The position numbers and the translations under genes are program-made. The notes under the pieces were generated by a model. The model searched no databases. It saw only the letters and a program-made list of their open reading frames with translations, and was not told the origin of the DNA. DNA of 64,000 nucleotides, taken from positions 1,488,001 to 1,552,000 of the forward strand of contig JAHRBS010000004.1 in assembly GCA_024305745.1 (NCBI GenBank). Reading direction: 5' to 3'. The stretch is from Polyporus tsugae (Eukaryota > Basidiomycota > Agaricomycetes > Polyporales > Polyporaceae). Below are positions 48,501 to 60,156 of this stretch, one piece after another (within the stretch, counting starts at the first letter, position 1; each line of letters starts with the position of its first letter).

Positions 48501-50863
48501 GTCAGACTCGATGTCGAGGTGCGGAGAGAGCCAGGCCCACCTTCCGTTGGAGAGGTGGTCTCGCTAGTCGTCACGATGGGCACGAACGACGAGCCACTCT
48601 TCTTGACGATGTGCGTGAACTCTTCGTTGCTCGCTCCCGTGACTCCCGCTGTGCTTGCTGAGCGGCCGAGCGGGAAAGTTTCCTGCAGGGGTCGGAGCAA
48701 TGAGGTGAATCTGAAACCCGATAGGGACTTCAACCCGTGCTCGGTTGAAGGAGTGATTGGCGACCGCGCTGTGGAAGAGCGGCCACTAGTGGTGTCAACC
48801 ACGGTCGGCGAACACTGGGAAGAAGGCACTCCGCGGTACGTGCGGACAGCGTCCCGGATTTGTTCAAGCGCCGTCGGGAGATCTTGGAAGTAGGCGAAGA
48901 AGTAGGAGTCGAGTGCCAAGTCAGTCGTCTTGTCCTGGACTTTGATCTCTATGGTCTCGCTGAAATCCATCGCACTGGATATCTCAACATCGACGACCGT
49001 TGAGTATGGGATAGCAATCTTTTTGCCGCACCTTGAGCACCACAATGCGCCAGCTGTGTAGAAACTGCTCACCTTGATACTGTCACCCATGTTCTGCGCC
49101 TTCAACATGACCCTCCGTATAGCCTTTACCCATTCATCACGGCTGGGAACCGAGTCCGCAGATAATCGAATAGATTTCTGGTTCGTTCGCAAGCGGATGT
49201 CTTTCTCGTTTATTGGTTCGCAGGTAATCGCGTACCGGAGATCGACGACACCATGTGGGAAGTAAGGATCCTGGTGTGTGTTACGTTAGCTATTGTTTGG
49301 TGTGCGACACCGACAAATTCCTCACTGATGCAGACTGGTACCATGATAACACGTCATTCTTGAGAATGAACCAATGCCTTATCCAACGCTTCGTCCTTTG
49401 AGCCTTCTTGAACAAAGAGCCTGATTTCAGCACTTGATCCTAGTTAGTAGTAATCAGCCAATTGCAATATTTCTGCTAGTTAGCGAGGTAGACAGACCTC
49501 TCTTGATGGAAGGTGCGCGAAGAAGCAGATGTATGCGTCCGTGAGATACATGTATCCTTGCAGCACTAGTCGGGTTGTGAGCTCAGCAGACACATGGAGT
49601 ATGATGAATGGGACTAACAGACTGATCGGAGCAACCAACAGGGCATCTCTGTAGGGATCATGAATATTTTCATCTGTGGACAAGTTCAATAGAAGAAAAA
49701 TCTTACCAGCCACAACCTCGTTGATATTGCGCAGCTCAAACACATCTCGCAACTTCTCTGCCAACTGGGCGCGTCGGTTCTGGCGTACGGTAGCCATATT
49801 GCCACATCTGGCGCCTCCTCGCGTACCACCAGGGACATCTGGCACAGAACCATCCAAGTCGGGTATCGTCTCAGGCGACATACGTCCGGAATGGATGTGG
49901 TCAGTAATCGAGTGGCCTTCGAAGTCACCCTCCGTATCTTCATCTGATACGAGGTTGTCTTCTGGGCGCAGAGTCTCCTCATTGTCAGATAAGCTCGGCA
50001 GTCTGGGGCTCCTGGCCGCACGATGCGAGGACACCGAAGGTTCACCCTTCCGGAAACGCGCAAGCGGTCGGTGTATAGCGTGTATGGACGAGGTAAGACG
50101 GTTGACTGTCGGGTTTGGTGTTAAATTGAAACTAGCAGACCCTCGGAAAAGACCCTCACTGATTCTGTCGTCATCATCACTCTCCGTTTCGCCGGGAGTG
50201 GCATCATGGTCCACCTGGTCGTCGTCATTGTCCTGGTCTTCTGCCCAAGGAACTGCTTGGAGTGCTTGTATAAAAGTCTGGGTTCCGGTATGCATCTAGT
50301 TCAATGCGTGTGGTCAATGAAGTCAGTAAAGGCAGGGACCTCATTGCGACAAACATACCGATCGGAACCCGCGGAATATAAGGCTCTCTGGGCGACTAGG
50401 CCCCAAAGAGGGGGAAGTAGGCGTGATGAATGGAGACTCATCATCTCCCACGCCCGGAAAACGGCGCTGCTTGCGCGGGGGGTGCGGAGGGGAGGAGGGG
50501 GGTAATTGTTGCGAGTGCGAGGTCGGTTGGTCCTCTAAAACGCGGTCAAGTCGAAATTCACCTCCTAGGTCACGGAGAAAAGCGCAACGGCGCACCTGCT
50601 CGTGTCTTTCCCTGTCCTCTAGTAAGGCCGAACATGCGTTTATGGCTCGACTGCGGCAAGGCCGGCTGGCTCTGCGAAAGGAGAGACTTGTTCTTTCCTA
50701 GCTTGTCCGAAGTCCCGCCCACGACGCACTTGACCACGCTGCCCTTGTTATCGGTCACAGTTTCAGCAGAAGTTGAGGAATGGTCGGTCGAAGGAGAAGC
50801 CGAGATAGTCGGAGAAGATACTGGGGTAGTGGGTGGAGAGTCTGGTTGTCCGTCTTGCGCCAT
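45556..50863 (-). CDS. ATG26: Sterol 3-beta-glucosyltransferase, Ugt51/Atg26 type
   Basis: Transfers glucose from UDP-glucose to ergosterol at membranes; in some fungi needed for pexophagy. Eighteen exons: 50863-50596, 50564-50359, 50295-49707, 49648-49619, 49565-49498, 49439-49326, 49270-49073, 49018-48028, 47977-47871, 47816-47316, 47265-47158, 47101-46941, 46889-46853, 46799-46776, 46715-46523, 46473-46096, 46039-45849, 45798-45556; 1468 aa. Order: disordered N-terminus, first GRAM half ([15 protein letters not shown] to [12 protein letters not shown], about 330-390), PH domain ([18 protein letters not shown] to [11 protein letters not shown]), a Ser/Thr linker, second GRAM ([18 protein letters not shown], about 822), then the GT1 domain ([19 protein letters not shown], about 978; [17 protein letters not shown], about 1310). 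Key donor-binding residues are present. Intron 1 would be only 31 nt, the weakest join, although the frame requires it. Confidence 0.93.
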
Positions 50864-51205
50864 CGCAAGATAAGAAAGACTGTTGGAGATCCGGACAGAG
50901 AGTGGAGGACCTGAAAGCGGGCGAGAGAGGTGATGTTGAGGGCCGTGTGTCAAAGCAGCATAGCTGGACGCCTGAGGGTTTCGAGGGGACGCGCGAGCTC
51001 GCGACAGACACACATTACGGGCCCAGCCCACGCGACCCTGCGAATCGCCCAGAAAGGAAGTCCGTCGTCTCGGGCAGGTGACTTTAGATGCACGTTTGGT
51101 GCACGTCGCGCCAGGTTGAACCCTCGAGGCTTTTGTTCCCTCGCCGCAGTACGTCCTGGATACCCTAATCCTCTGCTTCTTCCCTCTTTCTCTCTCCAGT
51201 ATACC
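50864..51205. promoter_or_regulatory. Divergent promoter region, ATG26/SUR7-like
   Basis: 342 bp lie between two divergent starts. The right end is CT-rich just before the SUR7-like ATG. No specific element was identified. Confidence 0.5.
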
Positions 51206-52336
51206 ATGCGAGGCGAATTATGCATCGGCTCCGCCTCTTTCCTCTCGTAAGTCCCGTAATCCTTCCGTATCCGTCCGCGCGTGTTCGTGTTCTGTGACTA
51301 AACTCAACGCATGGCAAAGCTTCGCAGCTTTAATTATGCTCATCTTCATGCATGTGAGTCAGTACATCTCTCAGATCATCGTTATCTAGGGCTGATAATT
51401 CACCCTCATCAAGGTTGGCCAAATCAACATCTCGAAAGTACCTCGAGGCATATCTATGGTGATTCGAGACCGCATATCAACATGAGAGCCGTTGGGGTTG
51501 ACGACATGAGCCGCGCAGGTCCAGGTTAACATGTCTGGTTATGGGTGCGTGTTTGAACGTCTGCTGCTCCGATCATTAGTACTCACCCCATTGAAGGCAA
51601 GGCCTTGAGGCTGCGCTAGGTGACCCCATTGGTGGACTCTACGCCAAAAACGCTTCCACTCCGTTGCAAGAAAAGCAAGGCATCCGTGACGTTTACAAGT
51701 TCGGGCTGTACTCCTACTGCGGTTACTTGAATGGCTCCGAAGGCGTTTGCTCCAACGTCTCCGCCGCCAACAGGTTCCAGCCGTTCACAGTCATTACAGC
51801 GGACATGCTCTCGAACTATACCAGTTTGACGACTGCGCTCATCACCCAGGGCACGTTCATTGACTCAAACTACTTGGGGAACTTCACGAATGGCGCGTAC
51901 TACCTCATCCTTATCGGCACGGTGGCAGCAGCCCTGGCCTTTATCACGTAAATCTTTGCCTAGCTGTCTTAAGCTATCCACTGATGTTTCCTCTTCACAG
52001 CGGTTTCCTTAAACATGCCCTATTGTTCCTGCTATCGACTGTTTTCGCGGTACTAGGCGCATTGGCGCTGCTCATTGGCGCGACAATATGGACGGTCATG
52101 ATCAAGAAAGCCGAGACTATCAACAATTTTGTCGTTGGGTCTGCCAGTGCGCCTGTGCCCTTGGGTATCACTGTCTCGACAGGCAACGCGCTATTCCTGC
52201 TGTGGGCCTCATGGGCATGTCTGCTGGTGTCGATTGTGCCATACATGATCAGGTATAGTGACTTCTAAGCCAAGTTTGACTCGCCATGTTCCCATGCTCA
52301 TCCTCACTGCGCAGCTGTTGCACGTACCGTGGATGA
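51206..52336 (+). CDS. SUR7/PalI-family four-span membrane protein
   Basis: Exons 51206-51246, 51320-51353, 51414-51458, 51525-51544, 51597-51947, 52001-52252, 52315-52336; 254 aa. Layout: N-terminal helix (FAALIMLIFMH), an outer loop with VPRGISMVNMSGYG and a Cys-containing segment (YSYCGYLNGSEGVCSN), then three more helices (AYYLILIGTVAAALAFI, ALLFLLSTVFAVLGALALL, ALFLLWASWACLLVSIVP), ending CCTYRG. The claudin-like GxxxYC..C loop and four spans are typical of the SUR7/PalI family, which act in eisosomes and pH sensing at the plasma membrane. The G-Q codon join at exon 4/5 and the exon 3/4 join were chosen because they keep frame and the family pattern. Confidence 0.82.
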
Positions 52337-52575
52337 AGCTTACACCGATGCTGGCCATCTCTGTTTTTCTTCGCACCACGGCATTGCACTCACACTTGCT
52401 ACGACTCCGAGGACGTTACGATTCGTTATGTATTGGATGCTTGTATATTAATACAGTAGACAAGAACTTACATGCCCAAGTCGTACGATGGCATCTTGTG
52501 AGAGACGGTCAAGCCAAGGTCACACTGAGAACTCCGTCTGTCCGGACCTTGACAATGTGTTTATTAGGGGGACCC

Positions 52576-52580
52576 AAAAA
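52576..52580 (-). terminator. Pol III terminator of tRNA-Lys
   Basis: TTTTT on the minus strand, 4-5 nt beyond the tRNA 3' end, the usual stop for RNA polymerase III. Confidence 0.7.
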
Positions 52581-52584
52581 TTCT

Positions 52585-52673
52585 AGCCCACCGCGAGGGT
52601 CGAACTCGCAGCCTTCAGATCACCCGCTTGTAACTTAAGAGTCTGACGCTCTATCCGATTGAGCTAGGCGGGC
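52585..52673 (-). tRNA. tRNA-Lys(CUU) with intron
   Basis: Read on the minus strand: acceptor GCCCGCC pairs with GGTGGGC; D-arm GCTC/GAGC; anticodon stem TCAGA/TCTGA with loop CTCTTAA giving anticodon CTT; variable loop AGGCT; T-arm GCGAG/CTCGC with TTCGACC loop. A 15-nt intron sits at the canonical place after position 37. A run of five T (52580-52576) just downstream is the Pol III terminator. The base after the acceptor stem is T. Structure is complete, so it should be functional. Confidence 0.95.
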
Positions 52674-52817
52674 GATATCATGTCTGTTACGACGGTTTAC
52701 AGATATAAGCGCCATTCCCGGTGGGGGCTCTTGCCATTAATGTGACCGAGGCTGGCAGGCACTGCCAGGCAGTGGCACGAGCGGCAGCATCCTCGCCTAC
52801 CCGATCATCATCTATTC

Positions 52818-52823
52818 TATAAA
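52818..52823 (+). promoter_or_regulatory. TATA box upstream of the GH72 gene
   Basis: TATAAA 112 nt before the ATG at 52935, followed by a strongly CT-rich leader, a typical arrangement for a highly expressed fungal gene. Function is inferred from position only. Confidence 0.5.
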
Positions 52824-52934
52824 CCCCCATCCTTCCAGGGCCAGTCCCTCCTTTCTTTCCCTCTTCCCTCCATTTTCCTCTCGGCTTGTCCGTCTCCCCC
52901 ATCCTACCCTCTTTCACGCCTCCGCTGGGGTCTA

Positions 52935-54944
52935 ATGGTTACCAAGTGCTTCTCGAGAGCTGTTGCCCTCACAGTCGGTGTTCTCGGCATTGCCGCTGGT
53001 ACACACGCACTTCAAAAGGTCTCCCGGGCTGGACGATACCTCTATACAGACGACGGCAATCGTTTCTTCATCAAGGGGGTGGCATACCAGGAGCAAGGTG
53101 CGTCGTCCTCGAACTGCGGTCATCATTCAGAGTGCTTACCTCGAGACGAATCCGGCAGGTGCTACCTCGACCGACCCTAACAACCCTTTCTCCGAGCCCT
53201 CGACGTTCATTGACCCCCTCCAGGATGGCAGCGCTTGCACGCGTGATGTCCCTTTCCTTCAGCAGCTTGGAGTCAACACCATCCGCGTATACAGTGTCAA
53301 CTCGTCCCTGAACCACGATGATTGTATGAGTGCTCTCAGTGCCGCTAACATCTATACCATGTACGGTCCTTTTCCTACTATCCTCAGCCTCATGTGCTTA
53401 CACCCGTCTTAGTATCGACCTTGCACTTCCGACGAATGGTTCCATTGACCGTCTTAGCCCCTCGTGGACGACCAATTTACTCGACCTGTACCTCGGCACC
53501 ATTAACGCATTCAACAAATACGATAACGTGCTGGCCTACAATGTTGGTAACGAGGTCATCGTGGACCCTGCTGGAACCGACGCCGCCCCCTTCATCAAGG
53601 CTGCTGCTCGGGATGTCAGGGCCTACCTGTGAGTTCCGACCGGGCGTCTCATGACTTCGTACGCGTCCATTCTGACGGTTGATGGTCGCCCTGTAAACGC
53701 GCGTGTACTTCCATACAGCAACAAGATCGGCTCGTCAGCCCTGGTAGGCTACGCCGCCATTGACGGCGACGACAGCTGGGTCGTCCCCTTGGCGGAATAT
53801 CTCTCCTGCGATCCCACGAGTGCTAATTCTGGCGATTCGTCGATCGACCTCTTCGGCCTGAACAACTAGTAAGTCAACTCCGCAGCATCTCCTGTGAATA
53901 CGCTCCTGACACACATTGCCCCCGCGCTTTTTTGCTCCAAAGCGAATGGTGCGGTGATGACACGCCGGCCGCCTACTCCACGAAGAACGGCGACTTCGCA
54001 GGCTACAATGCCCCCGCGTACTTCTCCGAGTTCGGGTGTGTGAAGCAGCCCCCGCGTCTCTGGACGGAGGTCGGCACGATCTTTAGCCAGCCCATGTCCG
54101 ACATTTGGTCTGGTGGTGTCGCCTTCAGCTACTTCCCTGCCCAGTCCAACGATGGCCAGTTCGGCATGGTCACCATCGACGGTAACTCGGTGTCGACGAG
54201 CGACGACTTCAGCCGTCTCAAAACTCAATACGGCAACGTGACGTTCCCTACCGTCCCCAGCAAGTCCTCAGCTGGTACCAGCCAGTTCCCGGGCTGCCCG
54301 CCAAACAACTCGACTTGGCTCGCGTCAACCTCACTCCCGCCTACTCCTAACAACGATGCTTGCACGTGTCTGGACGGCATTCTGAGCTGCGTTTTCACGC
54401 CCAAGACGACCAACACGTCTGGCATCGTCGGCTCCCTCCTCGACTTCGGGTGCTCGTCTCTGGGCAGTGTTGGCGGTAGCTGTGCCGACATCTCGGCCAA
54501 CGGTTCCACTGGTACTTACGGCCGTGTCGCATTCTGCGACCCCAGTACGTCATTCCTCTGATGTCTGCGCACTCGCACCGTTGATTCACTTATCGCGTGT
54601 CTGCCACAGACACCAAGCTCTCGTTCGTGATGTCCGAGTACTACGAGGCCACGGGCCGCAAGGCGACGTCGTGCGACTTCAGCGGGAACGCGACGGTCAA
54701 CCAGAACGCACCCTCCTCCGTCTCTGGCGCCAACGCCGCCGCGAGCTCCTGCCTGACGAACCCGTCTGCAGTCTTCACTCCCTCTGCGCCCTCATCGACC
54801 GCCGCAGGCTCGACCAGTACTGGCGGTAGCAGCTCGGGTAGCAAGAACGGTGCCGCCTCGCTCCTCAGGGAGAGCAACGCGTTCCTCGGCCTCGCCGTCG
54901 CGGCCGTGTTCAGCATGCTCGGCTGCGCGCTGACGCTCGCGTGA
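52935..54944 (+). CDS. GH72 beta-1,3-glucanosyltransferase with X8 domain, GPI-anchored
   Basis: Remodels cell-wall beta-1,3-glucan outside the plasma membrane (Gas/Gel family). Exons 52935-53097, 53159-53360, 53413-53628, 53719-53868, 53943-54544, 54610-54944; 555 aa. An N-terminal signal peptide (AVALTVGVLGIAAGTHA) precedes the GH72 domain: GNRFFIKGVAYQEQG, VNTIRVYSVN, the acid/base Glu in AYNVGNEV (about residue 172) and the nucleophile Glu in YFSEFGC (about 273). A Cys-rich X8/CBM43 module follows (ACTCLDGILSC to SCDFSGNATVN), so it belongs to the Gas1-like subgroup with a carbohydrate module. A Ser-rich stretch and a hydrophobic C-terminus (AFLGLAVAAVFSMLGCALTLA-type end) mark a GPI signal. 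Catalytic residues are intact. Confidence 0.95.
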
Positions 54945-56501
54945 GCATCGTTCGAGGCCTCGAGGTGTGTACATACGAGTTTCGGGTGACTCTAGTTCAG
55001 GCTTCTCTGCACTTGTGCACAACCCTGTTACCCCACGCAGTGCACGGTTTACCCCTATGCACGCGACGCCCCCTCGACCCATTCAGGATGTAGGAGCACG
55101 ACCGGTGGACTACTTCGACAGCGGCAGTGTGTGTTGTGCTCTGCCCTCTTTCGGGGGATGTATGTATTTGATCATTCGTGACAATGGACCGGACAACGTT
55201 ACGCCTAGTTAACGATTACCCTTTCCCCCCTCCCTTCATGTCATCCCCACCCCCATACCCTACCCCATCCTCTATTGGTACATACCTAGTACTTGTATCC
55301 CTCCACATCATTGCTTTCGTTGACTTCCGTACGTACAAATGAAGGACATCGGCCCCACTATATGGGCTCACAATGAACTCGCCCTTTATGGACGTGGACT
55401 CAGGATTCAGGTCCTGCTCGTTTTAGGCTCTCTTGTGCTCCCGACTCCCGCCGCTCACAAGCTCCAGATGGCCAGTTCTCCCCGGGAAGCTCTATATAGG
55501 TCTAGCCTGGCCCGGAGCACGAGTGCTACCAGCACCGTGAGGCCTCCGTGACTCCCCCTTTTCGCCGACGACCTCGGATCCGTCAACGCCAGAAATTTAA
55601 AAGTATTCCGAAGGTTCTTCGTATACAGGACCCGCGGTTGGATGCGCCACCCAGGAAGCGCATCCGGGAAGGTGCGCGGCCGCCATGTAATTTTGGTGGA
55701 CGCTAGTCACGTCCCCGCCACTGTCCGATGTGTCGACGGTGTTTAGGGGCTGTCACCGGGCCGACCGGAAGCACAATTCAATGCTGTAATAGTGCAACTG
55801 CAATCATTAATATTATCTCATGGCGAGAATTTAGAAAATTCCATGTCAATGAGGCATGCCGACTCGGAGCTTAGTCCGAGTGCGCCTGAGCATTGGCAAG
55901 CGGCTAGATACAAGAAGTCGGGAGCAGAGCCCCACATGTCGAGAGATCGGTTGCTGGTACACTCCCCGTCTGGTGTCGTCCTGTCGATCGGCGGCAAATG
56001 GATGAACGACCGATCACGGTGGGACGCGCACGCACAGCATTGGAGTCCGTTGAGAGGGACGAAGGCAAAAACTGTCCGGCATTACATACATGTTCTGGCA
56101 TGTCATAAGGTGATCTGATCAAGGCGTGTCAAAGGTGAAAGGGGGGAATGTACCGTAGTTGTGGGAACGGTCCATTGTACTCGGAACTTTAAAGCTGGCG
56201 GGAATGAACTATATGTATGTCGTGCGAAGGGAAAAGACAGAAGAATAGTGACAAGTTGTAGTTGTGATGGTAACAAAACATTCCCGATGGTATGTACGTA
56301 GCGGGATATTGATAGTTTAGCGTCCACAAAATTCGCGGTCTTGCATTGCACGGCCAGGACAATGCACCTGCGACACCAGTCTAGGCGCCGAGTGTTTGGG
56401 GGAATCGTAAAGTGATTAGTTGACTTGAGCCAACATGCGATACTTGTCCGCAGATGACATATCAAGGCGCAATACATTAGCGATACGAAGCCGACCGTAC
56501 C
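54945..56501. other. 1.6 kb intergenic region between converging genes
   Basis: No gene supported. The left part is T/C-rich 3' flank; no open frame resembles a protein, and I saw no repeat or transposon end. It is the longest gene-free stretch in the window. Confidence 0.5.
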
Positions 56502-58136
56502 CTACAAGAAGAGAGCGAATGCGCCCGAAATGAGGGCGAACGCGATCGCACCACGAGAGCTTGTCGCAGAGATCGTGCTCATCGCGCCGTTCTTGCCCGC
56601 GGCGGCATCACCACTGCCGGTGGCTGACGCAGAGTTGCCAGAACCAGAGGCGGTCGCTATAATGGCGTGCAGTGAAGAGGCGATCAGCATTCGACAAAAT
56701 TAACGATCAAGTCAGGCTAGTCAAACGCACAGGTGATGGGGTTGGACTTGTTGTCGTTCGTCTCGATGTAGGCGTCTTGCATGGGCTTGTTAAGGCACGA
56801 GACGATGGGCTCAATCTTGAACGGCGGGTTGTGTGCGAGGGCGTCGGGGAGGATGTAGCCGGTAGCGATGTCGACCGACTGCTGGAAGAGATCGTGCTCA
56901 AGGACAATGAAACCGTGGTCGATCGTCGTCGCGTTGCCAATGATGTTTTCCCAGTTGTTGAGCACCTGGGTTGAGCTCGTGAGACCACCAGCAATGTCAA
57001 AGTCTGGAAAAAGAATCGAGGATCAGTAGGTTTGGAGATGTTCCCTCACGCGGGGGACCGCAAGAGAATATATGTACCCACCTCCGGTATCAAACGTGGC
57101 GGTGGGGCTAATGCGGGTCCAGATGGAGGTCTGGAGACCCATGGCCTTCGCAATTGCGCGAACACGGTTGTCAACGTCGCCGTACGGAGGGCGCCAGAAG
57201 GTTGGAGTGACACCGAGCACGTCCTTGATGATCTTCTTGGACCATCCGAACTCGGCGATGATCTGCTCGTTGGTGAGCGTGGTCATCGGCGGGTGACTCC
57301 AAGTGTGGACGGCAATCTGGTGCCCAGCCATGTATTCTTGTTGAAGGAGGGCTGGGTAGGAGATGGCGCGAGAACCAACGACGAAGAAGGTGGCCTTGAG
57401 GTCAACGGTGTCGAGGTATTGAAGCAAGTCGCCGGTGTACAGGGCGGGGCCATCGTCGTAAGTGAGACCCCAGGTCATCTTGTCCGGGCACTGGACGACA
57501 TCGTCGGCATCGGTGCATCCACCACAAGTCCACCAGCATCGACTGGTGTCTGCGACCGCGGCGGGGTTAGAGGGACATCCGCCAGCAACGGTTACGTTAA
57601 ATGTGGGGATGGTAATGCCAGACGCAGCGACCTCTTGAATCCACTGCTGAACCTCGGGAGAATCCGTCGGGGGAGTCTTGTCCAAGGTGGGATAGTTGGT
57701 AGGATTAAGACTGAGGGCTAAATGAGGAAAGACACAAGAATGAATGGGATCAGCAAATGTTGAAAGAGAGTCAGATGGATGGAACCAACTGACCATTGGG
57801 CAAAGCGGGGGCGTTGGGGATGAAGGTAGGAGTGGAGCCGGTGGCGTAGGTGGTGGTGGGGGCGACGGTTGGCTGAGAGGACGCGCCAGAGATGATCTGG
57901 GAAAGCGGAATGGCAGAAGGGTTGGTAGCCGCCAAAGTGAATGTGAGGGACACAGCTGAGGTTGCAGCGGGGGCAGTCGTAGCTTGGGCAGCGGAGGAGG
58001 GACCAGAGGCGGAGGCCGGGGCAGAGGCAGAGGCAGAGGCAGCCGCGGCCTGCTGGCGTGGATGGTGGGCCTCGTGGGGAGCGTGTGCGGAGACGAGGGC
58101 GGGAAGAACCACTGCGGAGACGAGAGCGAGCTTCAT
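56502..58136 (-). CDS. Chitin deacetylase (CE4), GPI-anchored
   Basis: Removes acetyl groups from wall chitin to give chitosan. Exons 58136-57794, 57717-57082, 57003-56731, 56656-56502; 468 aa. A signal peptide (MKLALVSAVVLPALVSA) is followed by an Ala/Ser-rich stretch. The NodB/CE4 domain has WGLTYDDGPALYTG (catalytic base and metal Asp), HTWSHPPMTTLT (metal His pair), RPPYGDVDNRVRAIA (motif 3) and, near the end, TTIDHGFIVLEHDLF with the His of motif 5. All metal and catalytic residues expected from the family are visible. A Ser/Gly/Ala linker and a hydrophobic C-terminal helix (GAIAFALISGAFALFL) form a GPI signal. It converges on the GH72 gene, so two wall enzymes face each other across 1.6 kb. 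Confidence 0.94.
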
Positions 58137-58568
58137 GGCGTGGATGTAAAGAGCGTAAGGTTTGGGCTAGGTGGGAGGGAGGATTGTGGAGGACGGATCG
58201 CCGTCGAGGGCCAGTCGCCTGGGAGACTAATAGACGGGAGGGCGGCGAGGACGGGGGAGTGGGAGTGGGGAGAAGCGTGGGCGGACTGCATCGGTGTTTT
58301 ACACGGAGCAGCTTCTGCACGACAACACACCCAAACAGAGAGCCACCGTTGGCCGCGTCTGAGCCCATCCCCGTCTCTTGGAGGAAGAGGCGAACATGTC
58401 ATGTCATATGCTCTGCCGAGCCCGGCCTCGCACCCAAGAACGCTCCTCCCAAATATAGCATCCAATACAACGCCCCATATATTTAGTGACATCATCCACA
58501 ACATTTTCGTGCCCCATCCAAGAAGCCGTCACCGCTGGTCCCCAGCACAAGCGACCGACAACGCACCC
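58137..58568. promoter_or_regulatory. Upstream region of the chitin deacetylase gene
   Basis: This 432-bp region lies between the tail of the NAP/SET gene and the chitin deacetylase start (both minus strand). On the minus strand it has an AAATATAT stretch near 58475-58485, about 340 nt from the ATG. No other element is clear. Confidence 0.4.
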
Positions 58569-59817
58569 TTACGCCTTCTTCTGCTTTTTCAGACGCGGCT
58601 TCTCGAGGTCAATCTCCTCCTCCTCATCCTCCTCGCTGTCCTCCTCCTCGTCACTGTCCAGCTCCTCCCCCCCCGCGTGCCCCAGGAAGTATTCAATCGC
58701 CTCAGGGAAGACGTCATTCGCAATCGCCACCCCAACCTGGAACCGCCCTCGCCTATCAGTCGCCGCCAACTCCACTTGCACACCTAAAATAGAACTCACA
58801 TCGAACGGATCCTGCGCGATTTCAAAAAAGTTGAAGAAGCTCCCGCCCTCGGACGGCTCCTCGTCCTCATCGTGCGTGACCCGCGGGTGCAGTTTCGTCA
58901 GGTTCTTCGCGTCGTCCTTCCAGTTGATTTTCGTCGCCTGCAAATTCCAACCAAGATGCTCAGCCGCCAACTCCCGCAAAACGGCGCGTCAAGCGCGCCC
59001 TGCAGCAGGTAAAAACAGAACGTCTAAACTTACCTGGGGCTGCACATCGCGCTCCCAGGAGAACTCGAGCATCGTCTCCGTGATGCCATCAGCGTCCGGC
59101 TTGTCGTCCGTTTCCACAGGCGGCGACACGTATTTGTATTCCTTCTTCAGGACCGTGTTCGAGAAATACGGGTTCTCCTTGAAGTGCTATCGTCCCCCGG
59201 CACCGCGTCAGCCATCTAGTCCCTTTTCACAACCCGACAGGAAACACCGCAATCTCAACCCTCCAAAGAATAAACGCCACCGGGAGGAAAGGGGGGAAAG
59301 GGAGGTGTGTGTCCAACCCAACGTGACCGTGACAGATACTCACGAACTCGAGGGTGAAGCACCGCGACTCGACCGGGTCGCGGACGAGCCAGACGTCCTC
59401 CAGGTAGCTCAGTGCCGCCTGGTCTGCGTTGTGTTGTGCGTGCACCCCGATCATCTCGTGGTTCATGAGCGCGACCGGCCAGAACTTGTTGATCGCCTTC
59501 ACCACCCCGCGCCGCTTCTCGTACACGGGCACCATCTTCTCCTGCGCGCGCCGTTCTGTAAACGAGAGCCCGACGCGGCGCGTCCGAGGTCAGCACATCC
59601 GTTACTCACGCGTCGAGCCCGGGTTCCGCCACAATTGCAGTGGTAGTTCGGGTTAGGGGGCAAGTTTGAACGCACCAAGCGCGAGCTCCACACGGGCAAT
59701 GTCCTTCTGGATCCCCTGGAGCTTGACGGCATCCTCGTCGGTCAGCTCGACGTCGCCGAAGGGGTTCTTCTCGCTCTCTGCGCCGGGGGACGCGCGTTTT
59801 ACGCCCTTGCTGCTCAT
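58569..59817 (-). CDS. NAP/SET-family histone chaperone
   Basis: Binds histones and assists nucleosome assembly. Exons 59817-59676, 59555-59344, 59186-59034, 58937-58800, 58736-58569; 270 aa. Start MSSKGVKRASPG, then a helical dimerisation segment (ELTDEDAVKLQGIQKDIARVE, continuing VYEKRRGVVKAINKFWPVAL). The earmuff core has SYLEDVWLVRDP, HFKENPYFSNTVLKKEY, SWERDVQPQATKINWKDDAKN and GSFFNFFEI. The tail is acidic (DSDEEEDSEEDEEEEIDLE) and ends in basic KPRLKKQKKA, a likely nuclear signal. The INWKDDAKNLT and FFNFFE blocks fit the SET/TAF-I (and Vps75) branch rather than Nap1 itself. Intron 1 is 120 nt. Confidence 0.92.
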
Positions 59818-60156
59818 GGCGGTCGGTGTAGGGAGAGTGATGGGTAAATTTGTGGCTTCACGCGCGCGTCGTCTCCGCACGGAAGCTCTCGTCGGAGTTG
59901 TCACGCTCGACTTTCACACTCCGCTGTGGCGTGGAAATCCCGCGGCGGTACCTGGCTCCGGTCCTGGCTCCGGTCCGGGGCCATCGCCTGAGTACTTCTT
60001 CCTTTTACTTAGCACCTCAAGCCACCGGAATCGTTTATAGATAGAATGATCCATGAAGATAAATACATAGAATACCAGGCTGTATGTACCGGAGTTCCCA
60101 AGTCCGCGCCGAAGCCCGTGAACCTGATCTGGCACTGCAACGAAGACGGGTCCCGC
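59818..60156. other. Short intergenic region
   Basis: This 339-bp region is the promoter of NAP/SET and the 3' flank of SAC1. A GGCTCCGGTCCTGGCTCCGGTCCGG-like direct duplication (two close copies of a 12-nt unit) occurs near 59955-59980. Nothing else was seen. Confidence 0.45.

Noticed and set aside
57032..57721. 229-codon open frame antisense to chitin deacetylase
   Set aside because: It is opposite the conserved CE4 domain with all metal ligands; there is no independent evidence.
58486..59646. 386-codon plus-strand open frame over the NAP/SET gene
   Set aside because: It runs through the introns and exons of a well-supported minus-strand gene and is Ser-rich where that gene is acidic.
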